Positions 23,014 through 32,818 of a stretch of DNA of 64,000 bases are shown here, piece by piece; position 1 is the stretch's first letter; each line of letters opens with the position of its first letter. Source of the stretch: Chamaecrista fasciculata (Eukaryota > Streptophyta > Magnoliopsida > Fabales > Fabaceae). Below the pieces are notes generated by a model that did no database searches, was not told the DNA's origin, and was given only the letters and a program-made list of their open reading frames with translations. Location: the NCBI GenBank assembly GCA_003254925.1, contig QANZ01033044.1, forward strand, positions 1,967 through 65,966, written 5' to 3'. The position numbers were made by a program, and so were the translations under genes.

Positions 23014-25328
23014 TATATCAATAAATTTATAAGTTCTACCATATCACCATGAGTTCTTATTCTAACATGTAATTGTGAAGCTAAGAACCTATATCTCTTC
23101 CTGCACTGGTTTTTTTAAAAAAATAAAAATAAAAATTTAACCATAAGTAAACAGCAAGCAGCAGTTCTCAATGATGGCTCCACTCTATTCCTAACCTTGT
23201 TCATTTTTAGTCAATACTAAAATAAGAAATACAAAAGTCATAAAACAAATAAATAGTAAAGAAAGAATATTAACTAATATTTTCCCTATTTTGGATGAAA
23301 TGGGGGAGATAGTTACAAAAGAATGACTACAATCTTGGGTGGAAAAATTTGAAACGTCTGCTTGAATTTCGATAACAAATGCATTCTCAAGAGATATTCT
23401 CTTGGAAATTTCTCTGTAAAACTCAACCCAACATATATTTTCATGCCTTTATTTTCAGTTCTTGGAATATAAAAATTGACTAAAGATATATATATCAGCA
23501 GACAGTAGTTATCAAAAGTGGAAAGAAAAGCGTACAAAGTGATGCAATCCCAAAGCTTCTCAACACAGATGTACTCTATCTCTATTTTCTTGATTAAAAC
23601 TTAAAAGTAGATCAACGGTTATTTTCAAAGAAGCAGAACATTATGGAAAATTTGTGATGTTAGCTTGTTCTCTCTATTTTCTTTATAAAGCAAGATTTTC
23701 AGATCTTGAAAAGTTAAAGCATGTGTGTAAAAATTGAAGTGTTTTGAGTTTGTCTAATAGCATTTCTTGTACCTACCCCAAAGTGGTTTAGCCTTCACTG
23801 CTGAATGAAGAACAGTGTCACCATCTGCTGTTATTTCTTCCAAGCTGCTTCAGTGTCAAGGTAAAAAACTAAGTGGAAGCACGAACAAAACTTCAATGCC
23901 AGCTAGTTCTTGCTTTCCTGTGTGTTTTTTCCTTCTCAATCAATTAATAAAATCATTAAACATAATGACTAAGCAATATTAATTCTAACACATTGTATGA
24001 GACCTCTGAAAGAAGGAACAATGTGGCTGACAATGAAGTTGAAATTTGGAATACAGCTCAAATTACAAACAGAAGACTCCCTGTCAATGCATTACTCAGG
24101 ATTGATAGAATCGTTAATAGAAAATTAATAATATTGAACTTAAATATAAGTGGGTGAAAAAACTGATATTTGGAAGGTAGTTAAGGAGTTCATTAAATAA
24201 TAAACAGTGATTTACTATTAATTAGCCAAAAGGCTAAGTTGATTTGTCTGTTGTTTGTAAGCACACATTTATATAGTAAGAAAGAAGCATCCAAGAGGGC
24301 AAATTAAAAAGGAGGAATTGCATGTATTTACTGTTTCTATGGCTCTGGCTAGTTGATGCATTTATTAATTTATACATACATTTTTGGAGATTCTGGTCAA
24401 TTCAAGATCTTATAATCGGTTGAATGGTGCTTAATTTGTTGGTTATATACATCAGTATGTTTTGCTATCCTATTTGTACTATCAAACTCAGTATAATAAT
24501 TTGGGCTAACTTCCATAGGAATTTTCTATTATTGACCCAAACAACAAAAATAGTGTGACTATAAACATTCACCAAACTTAACTAACTTGCTCAACAAAAT
24601 CAACAACCACCACACTATGATATATTGATATCTCATATTTTAAACTTGGTGGGATGATCAATGTTGAATAACACGTTCACAAGCCTAATTTCTTTCATAA
24701 CAAATCATTCCTATTTAGTTATACAGTGGGTAATATTCATTCTACTATAAAGGGTAGAAAAATTGGAGGTAGAAGAATGGTATAATTTAGTAGTCATATT
24801 CAAGTATTACAAAGTTTTTTATTTTTTTTATTAACATGTGGAATGGCTTATCATTCACTCAGCCTTCAATTATTTGTTTACTTTTAGTCAATTTTCATTA
24901 TTGCGACTTGAATTAACTTAAGCTAGCCTTACCCTACGCTACCCCACCGCTAAATTACCAATTAAGTTATTTGCACGCAGCATCACCCTCAATATTAAAA
25001 TAATCTTGATTATATTCCATTTCCATTATTTTTTCCCTACCACATTTCGCAATTCGATGGAAAAATGTAGATGGCCAGAAAACACTCTGAAAAATATCAC
25101 AAAAATCTCAAAAATAAGTTGGACCAAATGATGAAAATTCTTGAGCAAGATAGTAGTAATAGAGACGATAATAACTAGAATCTTTAATTGGAAAAAATTC
25201 CCCAAATATGTGAATAAGTTTGATGCTTGGTTCGTATTTCGGACCCATTTGCCTAGAGATACGGCCTACGAGACCTCATGCGTTATTGTCTGCTGGTCTC
25301 GCTACACGCACAACACAATGATGCCACC
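23014..25328. other. Intergenic, about 2.3 kb
   Basis: The sequence is AT-rich between the dioxygenase and the convergent F-box gene. I see no gene of recognisable family, no RNA gene and no transposon terminus. The last few hundred bases before 25328 likely include the 3' UTR of the minus-strand F-box gene. Confidence 0.5.
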
Positions 25329-26534
25329 TCAGCATTCCACACCCACATAGGCGGCGCGTCGATACACTTCCGGCAGATCCGCCGCTCTCCGCCACTCTCT
25401 TCCGCCGGAATCGTACACCAACACCATTCCTTCATCCACGCTCCACCCATTCACTTGGATCAAAACCACCTTGTTTCCCATTCCTACACAGTTGAATCTC
25501 ATTCTTGTGTCCACTCTTATCTGCGCCGGTAACGGCGGGCTCTTTATCCGGCACCACTCTCCGAACCCCCCTCCGCCGCCGTACTGGGAGGATTTCCGAC
25601 GCGCGTCGAACCTCCAGAACGAGAGTTCAACGGCGTGGCTTGTCAGCACGTACACGTGGCCGCCGGCGGCACAAGCCGCCACCACGCAACCACCGCCGGG
25701 GACGGTGCGGCTTTTCAGCCACGCGCGTGACTCGACGTCGAACAAATCCATCGAGCTTGCATACGCTGCGTGAGCCTCGGCGCCGCCTTCATTCCCTATT
25801 CTAAGTCCACCGATGATGTAGAATATTCCATCTACGGATGCTCCGATGCAGCCGTATCGTCTTCTCGGCGCGTGGGCTATCTCGCTCCAGGTATCCGTTA
25901 CTGGATCGTATTCCTCGACCGCGGTGGATCTGGAACCACCGCCGGCGGCGTAGATTTTCCCGGACACGACGGCGGAAGCGAATTTCTTCCGAGGAGAAAT
26001 CATCGGGGATCTAGGAGTGACAGTGCCGGTCCAGGTGTCGTATCTGAGCATGGCATTTCTTCCGACGACGAAGATTCTATGGCCGATGGAAGCCAATCGC
26101 GCGTGGAACAACAAGGAGTGGAAATTGTCGAGGGAAACGGCGTCGTAGCAGGGGAGGAAGAGGGAAATGTTCCAGGAGGAAGCATGATCGGTGAGAGTGG
26201 CGGCGGAGAAGCCGGAATCGGTGACGGAGACGGCGAAGACGGAGTGGTGGAGGAGGGAACGGCGACGGCGGAGATCGGAGAAATGAGGAGAGAGAAGGAG
26301 GCGGGACCAGCGGCGGCAGACGACGGAGAGAGAAGGGAGGGAAGAAGGTGGGACCCTAGAGAGACACTCCAAAACGATGTCGTCAGGAAGGGAGGATATG
26401 GAGGTGAAGTTAATAGAAGGATGATGGGTTCGAGGGGAGATAATGGAGGTAGTGGATTGACGAGGACTAGGGAGGCATGTCTTCATAAGCCATGAGAAAT
26501 GGCGGGAATTGCAGCCTTCCCTCTCTGAACTCAT
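25329..26534 (-). CDS. F-box/kelch-repeat protein (At5g26960-like)
   Basis: A single-exon gene of 401 residues. The F-box (about 46-90, SSLPDDIVLECLSRVP then VCRRWSRLL) would bind an ASK/SKP1 adaptor in an SCF ubiquitin ligase. Kelch repeats follow from about residue 150 to the end, with characteristic GKIYAAGGG and IFYIIGG turns, and would form a substrate-binding propeller. The N-terminal CNSRHFSWLMKTCLPSP is a plant-specific signature of this subfamily. I chose the ATG at 26534 rather than one 75 bases upstream, because the extra 25 residues are only a Phe/Leu/Ser run and the family starts at MS. GC content is far higher than in the neighbours, which is common in intronless plant genes. 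A long antisense frame (25770-26495) is a shadow of this composition. The target is unknown. Confidence 0.92.
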   Translation of the reverse strand: MSSEREGCNSRHFSWLMKTCLPSPRQSTTSIISPRTHHPSINFTSISSLPDDIVLECLSRVPPSSLPSLSVVCRRWSRLLLSPHFSDLRRRRSLLHHSVFAVSVTDSGFSAATLTDHASSWNISLFLPCYDAVSLDNFHSLLFHARLASIGHRIFVVGRNAMLRYDTWTGTVTPRSPMISPRKKFASAVVSGKIYAAGGGSRSTAVEEYDPVTDTWSEIAHAPRRRYGCIGASVDGIFYIIGGLRIGNEGGAEAHAAYASSMDLFDVESRAWLKSRTVPGGGCVVAACAAGGHVYVLTSHAVELSFWRFDARRKSSQYGGGGGFGEWCRIKSPPLPAQIRVDTRMRFNCVGMGNKVVLIQVNGWSVDEGMVLVYDSGGREWRRAADLPEVYRRAAYVGVEC

Positions 26535-26812
26535 GAGAGAGAAAAAAGTTGAGAGAAGAAGACTGAAGAAGAAGAAGAAGATGGTTAATGTTAGAGAGAG
26601 AAAGAGCAATCAATTCACCAATGGGAAATCTGAAACCACCTAAAATGATGGCCACTGGTTTGGAGTGAGTTTTGATACGCTACATCCAACCGCATGCTAC
26701 GCTCTTCACGCCTCTCATCATTTCCGTGATCCCTTCTCTTTTTCCTCAACTTTTCCTTTCATTTTAGCCACCGCTCCTCTTTAAACTCTTTCTTTGTTTA
26801 TTTCTTATTATG

Positions 26813-27148
26813 ATAAAGTTTTATTTTGATCTCATAACTTTTCTTTTTTGCAATTTTAATCTCATAGCTTTGGCAAAGGTCTCAATTTGGTCCCATAATT
26901 TTTTTTTTTGCAATTTTAATCTCATAACTTCTAAAAATGTCTCACTGTTGGTCCCAAGCTGATTTCCATCCATCCTATAATTTCACCCATATTTGTCACG
27001 TCATCATCTAACTCAGTATGTCAGATCATCTTTAGCGGCAGATAATAGATGAAAATCAGTATTGAGACCAAAATTGCAACAAAAAAAGTTATGGGACCAA
27101 ATTAAAATTTTTGCCAAAGTTATGGGACCAAAAGTGCACTTTAACTTT
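26813..27148. mobile_element. Family B foldback element upstream of the F-box gene
   Basis: Mirrored TTTGGTCCCATAA units surround a centre of about 150 bases. The flanks CTTATTATG (26804-26812) and CTTATTATT (27149-27157) agree at 8 of 9 bases. It lies about 280 bases upstream of the F-box start codon, so it may be in or near that promoter. Confidence 0.72.
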
Positions 27149-27157
27149 CTTATTATT

Positions 27158-28046
27158 ATACGTAAGAAAATTTTTTTTATCATAATGTTTGGTTGAAAAA
27201 AAAAATCATTTCTGTAATTATCAAAAACTCGATGACGGTTATCTGTTATGTATGAACCTACTTGATTTAGTTTTTTAATAACTCGTGAGTTTTATCTGGA
27301 TTAATTCCTTTGATTCATTTCCTCACCCAATTTGCATTTAGGTTAAGTTGACTGAGATTTTTTTAATAACATCACGTTATGAAATTTGAAGTTTTTTTTT
27401 AGCATTGAATGTATTTCGTTCGCAATTTCGAATAATAATAATTAACATCTCTAACCGTTATAAATTATATAAGATTAAATGTTAACAAATAGCACTCCTA
27501 ATAAAAAAATAATTAGAGGCTATCAAGTAGGTACTGTTAACCCTAAATCAAAACCCTACTGAGTACAGGTTGTCAATACTCATTACTCAAGTATAAAATC
27601 CTCCTCTTTAAAAAGGTAGCCACAATCTCCTTGCAATAGTATAATGGTCACATTGCTCATTGCTGATACAGGTTTATTATCAAGAAAATATGATTATTGT
27701 AACAATTAGTCGTGCAGTTTCTTACGTTTTTTTTTTTTTTTTTTTTTNTTTTTTTTTTTTTTGTTTTTGGGATGTCTAAACAGAACCATTAATTACAAGG
27801 AGAAAGCAGAATCCAAACCGAAAGGCAATATAGTAGGTGAAGGAAAATAAGTGATAAAATTCTCACAAGTTAGTTCATCATACAAATTATAAGAGTTTAC
27901 CCGTATATCTACGGCCAAATGTTGCCTCACACTTTGATACGAAACGTCTCTATACAAGTCAAATAAAGATATTATAAGTGGAGATGCCTTTTATCACGGG
28001 TTGGCTTAGCATGTATACAAAAACCATTATAATATTAAAAAAAAAA
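27158..28046. other. Intergenic with long poly-T and an N
   Basis: No gene is seen. A T run of about 34 bases around 27729-27762 holds an N at 27748. The rest is unremarkable AT-rich DNA. Confidence 0.45.
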
Positions 28047-28350
28047 GGTAAATTACACTTTGGTACCCTATGGTTTGACCCTATTTCACTTTGGTACCAT
28101 GTGGTTTGAAACTTGACACTTTGGTACCCTGTGGTATTTTCCATTAACACTTTGGTACCCTTGAAGCTATTTTGTAATTTTAACCATAACAAATTTTTCA
28201 AAAATTATATATTGACCCTAAAAAATTTTCAAAAAATTAAAAATAGGTCCCTGGGTACATATTATCTAGGGACCAAAATGAAAACTTAAAAAAAAATTGG
28301 GGTCAATATGTAATTTTTGAAAAATTTGTTATGGTTAAAATTATAAAAAT
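28047..28350. mobile_element. Family A foldback element, truncated
   Basis: The left arm starts GGTAAATTACACTTTGG and repeats ACTTTGGTACC units as at 2966. The right arm is present only in its inner part, with TTATGGTTAAAATTA and GGGTCAATATG mirrored; the outer ~100 bases are gone. Its right end is only about 100 bases from the first MSA motif of cyclin B1. Confidence 0.7.
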
Positions 28351-28448
28351 TTTCCTTGTATTTTTTTTTAAAAATTTTTTTGAAAAGCAGCACAAATTCC
28401 TGGTAAAGAAACAAGTGAATTGTGAAATTACCTTCCATCCTTGGGAAT

Positions 28449-28601
28449 AACGGCTAGTTAAAAAGTTAAGAGTTGCCTATGAGGGAATCGGGAGAAAGGC
28501 TTGTAGCCGTTGGATATATCAACCATCCAACGGTAAGCATTGAAATAGAGTCGACCGTTGGAAGTAGCGTCTGTTCGAGTGACACACCCTTTGTTATAAA
28601 A
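28449..28601 (+). promoter_or_regulatory. Cyclin B1 promoter: four MSA motifs and a TATA box
   Basis: Four AACGG-core MSA motifs lie within 115 bases: AACGGCTA at 28449, TCCAACGGCTA on the minus strand at 28504-28514 (a full match to the consensus), TCCAACGGTAA at 28526-28536, and TCCAACGGTC on the minus strand at 28553-28562. TATAAAA follows at 28595-28601. Clustered MSA elements drive G2/M transcription through R1R2R3-MYB factors in plants. Confidence 0.8.
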
Positions 28602-28854
28602 GATTTATCAGAACTCAGAAAACCCCCAAATTTCATAACACTTGAAATACAGAAAGACAGACAGACTCTTCACTCTGAGTGAGAAATTTCAAATTTCTGA
28701 TCGGAAAACAATCAACGAGGTGGCGACGACCGCCGACGACGCCAACACCGACGGAAGAGAGACGCGAAATAGTCGTGTCGGTGTGTTCTTCTCGTCGCTG
28801 TTTTCAACAATTGGAGGTGTTTTTGGGAGTAATTTTCGAGAAGAAGAACCAGAT

Positions 28855-31142
28855 ATGGCTTCCAGAGCTATTTTGCCGCATGATTTACACATAGGTATGT
28901 ATCCAAACCCTAATCGCATCTTAAATTTCGATTTTCATCAGTTTCTCTTCTCCATTTTCTCCACTTGAGAGTTAGATCTTTAAAGTTTCACGTTACTTTC
29001 ATTTGAAACTGTGGTTTATATTTTTGCGATTTTATTTTTGTTTTTTAAATTTTCTGAAGAAATGTTTCTTGTTGTTAGGTGAGAATAAGCAAAAGAATGT
29101 AACAGGAGAAGAAGGAAGGAACCGAAGGGCGCTCCAGGATATTGGAAATCGTGTGGATGTTCCTAAGCGCATCACAAGGTTTCGTTTCTCTTTTCTCTTT
29201 TTTGGTTTTTTCTCTTGTCTCTTCACAAACGTCATCTTTCTTCTCTTTGTTTTCTGAATCATTTTTGTTTTGGGGACCTTATAGGCAAGAAGCAGAGAAG
29301 AATAAGGTGAGACCTGAGATGCAGTTATTCATTCAAGTATTTATATTTTTTTCCTCTTGTTTTAGTTGAAAACCGATTTCGACCAAAAGAAAATCTCTTG
29401 TGCTTGTTTTATGGGAAGGTGATTGATATATTTTCTACTTATTAGATTACACCTATTTTTAATTTTTGTTTTTGCAATAAAGTAGAAAACCACTCCATTC
29501 TTATTTTTTACTGTTTGTTTGTTATTACTATAAATACCTGTCATGGCTACCATACCATGGGCTAAAATTGACACAAATCATAACTTATCCATTGAAAAAA
29601 AAAAGAAATCTTATATTGGGAATTTTTTATTTTTGAAAAAAAAAAAAACAGAAACCAAGCACTGATTTGGTGAATGACGTAGCAGCAACAAAGGTCTTAG
29701 CAGAACAAAAGATCATTTCTGATGGAAAAGAAATCGAGATTATTGTTATTAGCTCTGATGAAGAGTCTGAGGAAAGAAAGGAGAGGAAGAAGAAGGAACA
29801 TGCAAAAGCAAGAAACACAACAAAACAACATTCAGCTAGGAAGAACGTCAAGACCTTCAGTTCAGTCCTCTCTGCACGAAGCAAGGTATAATACACAAAT
29901 TTGATCTGTTTGTAAAATATTCAGTGTGGTGTGACTAAAATGATTGATGAATGTCAGGTTGCTTGTGGACTTGCTCACAAGCCTAGGGATGCAGTAGAGG
30001 ACATTGATGCTACTGACATTGACAATGAATTGGCAGCAGTAGAGTATATTGACGACATCTACAAGTTTTACAAACTCACAGAAGTAATAACCATAATGTT
30101 TCTAGCTATGCTTGGTTTCCTTTTCTCTATGTCTCTCTAAGTCTCTTGTAAACTTGCATGCAGGATGATAGTCGCGTGCATGATTACATGGCTTCACAAC
30201 CTGATGTGAATGCCAAGATGAGATCAATCCTTGTGGATTGGCTGATAGAAGTGCATCGTAAATTTGAACTCATGCCAGAGACTCTTCATCTCACTATAAA
30301 CATTTTGGATCGTTTCCTTTCCAAGAAATTTGTGTCCAGAAGGGAATTACAACTTGTCGGCATCAGCTCCATGCTCTTAGCTTGCAAATATGAGGAGATC
30401 TGGGCTCCAGAGGTACACAAATATATGTAATTCTCAAATATATCTCAATAGCTTTTCAATTTAGCCCGGTTTAATTTTTTTTTCCAAAAAAAAATTGCAG
30501 GTGAATGATTTTGTATGCATATCAGACAATGCATATGCAGCAGAGCAGGTTTTGGTGATGGAGAAAACAATATTGAGAAAGCTAGAATGGTATTTAACTG
30601 TTCCAACACCATATGTCTTCCTTGTTCGGTATATCAAGGCATCCTCTCCCTCTGATGAGGAGGTAATATATATATACATAGTTTTTGTTTTGGCTGGTTT
30701 GATCTTTCAAATGTTAATGTTGTGATTAATTTGGTAAATTAATTTAGATGGAGCAAATGGTGTATTTTCTTGCTGAACTTAGTCTGGTTCACTATACCAC
30801 CGTGATACTGTATAGCCCTTCTGTGATTGCTGCTTCGGCTGTATATGCTGCTCGTTGCACACTTGCTCGAAGTCCCTTCTGGACAGAATCTCTAAAGCAC
30901 TACACAGGATATTCTGAGGACGAACTCAGGTAATTCCAACACTTCAATTTAGTAGATCTTTTCGAGAAGCCTTATTTAGAATATAAAATGATGCCTGGAT
31001 TGTGTAATGGTGCAGGGACTGTGCGAAACTGATGATAAGCTTTCACTCAGCGATGGCTAGTGAGAGTAAGTTGAGGGCAGTTTACAAGAAGTTCAGTGGT
31101 TCTGTTGCCCTTCTTCCTCCAGCAAGAAATATATTAGCTTAG
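28855..31142 (+). CDS. CYCB1: B1-type mitotic cyclin
   Basis: Nine exons give 413 residues: 28855-28894, 29079-29178, 29285-29306, 29652-29885, 29958-30083, 30164-30412, 30501-30662, 30748-30929 and 31016-31142. All junctions are GT-AG and the phases agree. A destruction box, RRALQDIGN (residues 29-37), marks it for APC/C-driven degradation. A lysine-rich, acidic linker follows. The cyclin box carries the hallmark [18 protein letters not shown] (from 193) and YEEIWAPE, and the C-terminal cyclin fold ends near residue 405. The [17 protein letters not shown] segment is typical of plant CYCB1. It partners a CDK to trigger mitosis and is a natural substrate of the CDC20 product encoded 25 kb away. 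The ATG follows a 5' UTR of roughly 230 bases. Exon 3 is only 22 bases. Which CYCB1 paralogue this is cannot be settled, though the short N-terminus resembles CYCB1;4. Confidence 0.93.
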
Positions 31143-32083
31143 AGCTCTACATGAACAATGATTATAGTTTGAGGAATATTAATTAGGAAGATATTTTGTT
31201 TAGGAAGATCATGGCTGTTATGATCACTATCTTTCTCTTGTTTTTGTTTTGTTTGAAATGTGAAACTAATATTGACTGGTTGGTTGTTGTGAGAAAATTG
31301 CTTGTAGCAGCAAGCAAAAACACGTATTATATGATGATGATGATATAATCTTTGTTTTGTATATGCGGTCCTTGGTCCTATGTATTATTTGATTGTTGCA
31401 CATACATACATAAACAAAACGTTGATGAGTTTTTTTTGGGGCCAACAACGTTGACGAATTAGTTCACAATGGTTTTGGTATAACTGAAAAATGGCCAGAA
31501 GAATTATGAATTATGTGGCTAATACATAAACTAAACGTTGAAGAGTGCTGTTTTTTGGGCCAACAACGTGGATGGAATTAGGTCACGATGTTTTGGTATA
31601 ACTGAAAAACGGCTAAAAGAATAATATGGCTAATACATGATAAACTAAACGCTGAGTTCACATGTACAGTGGTTTTGGCTAAAAGAATTTTGGTTAATTC
31701 TAAACGTTTTGGTATAGTTGAAACATGGCTAAAAAAGAATTATATGGCTAAAAAAGAAGATGATGATGATGATGGACGATGAAGATGGTTATATGGCTAA
31801 ACGTTTTGGTATAGTAGAAAACGTTATTTTCTACTTCCTAGCAAATGAATACTGATACTTATAATTAATTATTTAAGGTATTCGTTTTTAGTTCCAAGAC
31901 CGTCGTCTGTCTATATTATTTTTACTTTTAACACCAAAAGAAAACTCATATTCACAAAATTTCTAAAAATATTGGTGACAAGCTATTTTACTATTTTATG
32001 AATAATTAGTAAAAGAGCCAAATTAAATTTTTTAGTATTTAAAAAAATGCAACTATATATACTAATTAAAAAAAAACCTATTA
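31143..32083. repeat. Degenerate tandem repeats downstream of cyclin B1
   Basis: A ~116-base unit containing ACATAAACTAAACGTTGA and TTTTGGTATAACTGAAAAA recurs about three times between 31405 and 31700, with further broken pieces (ATGGCTAAAAAAGAA) to about 31800. The remainder is AT-rich without a gene. Confidence 0.6.
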
Positions 32084-32603
32084 TTTGGTCCTTTTTCACA
32101 ATTTTAGCTATTTCGTTCCTACATTTTTGAAATAGACTAGTCCCTCAAAAATTAGAAAAATGCAAACTCGTTAGTCCTGTAGCCTATCTCCGTTACCAAC
32201 ATTAATAAACTGGCCATTAAGTGCACATGTAGCACGTTAAATGTTACATATTTAATTATTTGGGACCACTTAGGGTTTGAGATTTGAGAATAATTCAATA
32301 ATGTATGTCTTGTCAAAACTTCATGTGTAATACAAATATTTGAGTTTGACTCAATTTTAGGCCGATTTAATTATGTTTGTTGGTTCGATTCGGTTGGTTT
32401 AGGTGATTAGGATGTCAAAGTGACATTTAACGATGTTATGTAAGCATTTAACATCTAATGGTTGACAATTATGACAAATAGTGGACTAAATAGTTTGCAA
32501 TTATGATAAATGAGGGACTAAATAGTTGACAATTATAATAAATGGGGGACTAAATAGCCTATTTCAATAAATGAGGGACCAAATCGTTGAGGTATGTTTC
32601 CTC
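32084..32603. mobile_element. Foldback-like element, family E, decayed
   Basis: The left arm carries CTATTATTTGGTCC and TTTTTGAAATAGACTAGTCCC; the right arm carries the mirror image (GGGACTAAATAGCCTATTTCA, then GGGACCAAATCGTTGAGG). The centre, about 32180-32440, is unique. The outer ends lie in A runs and give no duplication. It is a longer relative of the 133-bp element at 54052. Its right end is about 100 bases upstream of the PPR leader repeat. Confidence 0.55.
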
Positions 32604-32703
32604 AAAAAAAAAAATTCTAAAAGATGTGTAATGCGCGTATTAAACAGTCAAATATTTAGCCTTAAAAATGGACCAAATCACAGCAGCTTTCAGAGGTAAA
32701 CTT

Positions 32704-32818
32704 GATTCCGCATAAGCACACGCACTTGCAAATTGTCCATGGTCTCATATAGCGAGCAGAAGAAACGATCACAGAGGATTCCGCATAAGCACACGCACTC
32801 GCAAATTGTCCATGGTCT
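32704..32818 (+). repeat. Duplicated 42-bp leader carrying an ATG, upstream of the PPR gene
   Basis: Bases 32704-32745 and 32777-32818 are the same but for one base. Each contains GTCCATGGTCT. The second copy supplies the PPR start codon at 32812. The first copy supplies another ATG (32739) in a different frame, which stays open to 32924 and overlaps the true start. Confidence 0.85.

Noticed and set aside
25770-26495. 241-codon open frame antisense to the F-box/kelch gene, with 25505-25804 and 26000-26185 beside it
   Set aside because: It is rich in Gly, Glu and Arg from the GC-rich complement of the F-box gene and has no domain; the sense frame is clearly the gene.
28642-28854. In-frame extension upstream of the cyclin B1 start
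   Set aside because: It has no ATG, lies after the TATA box as 5' UTR, and the family starts at MASR.
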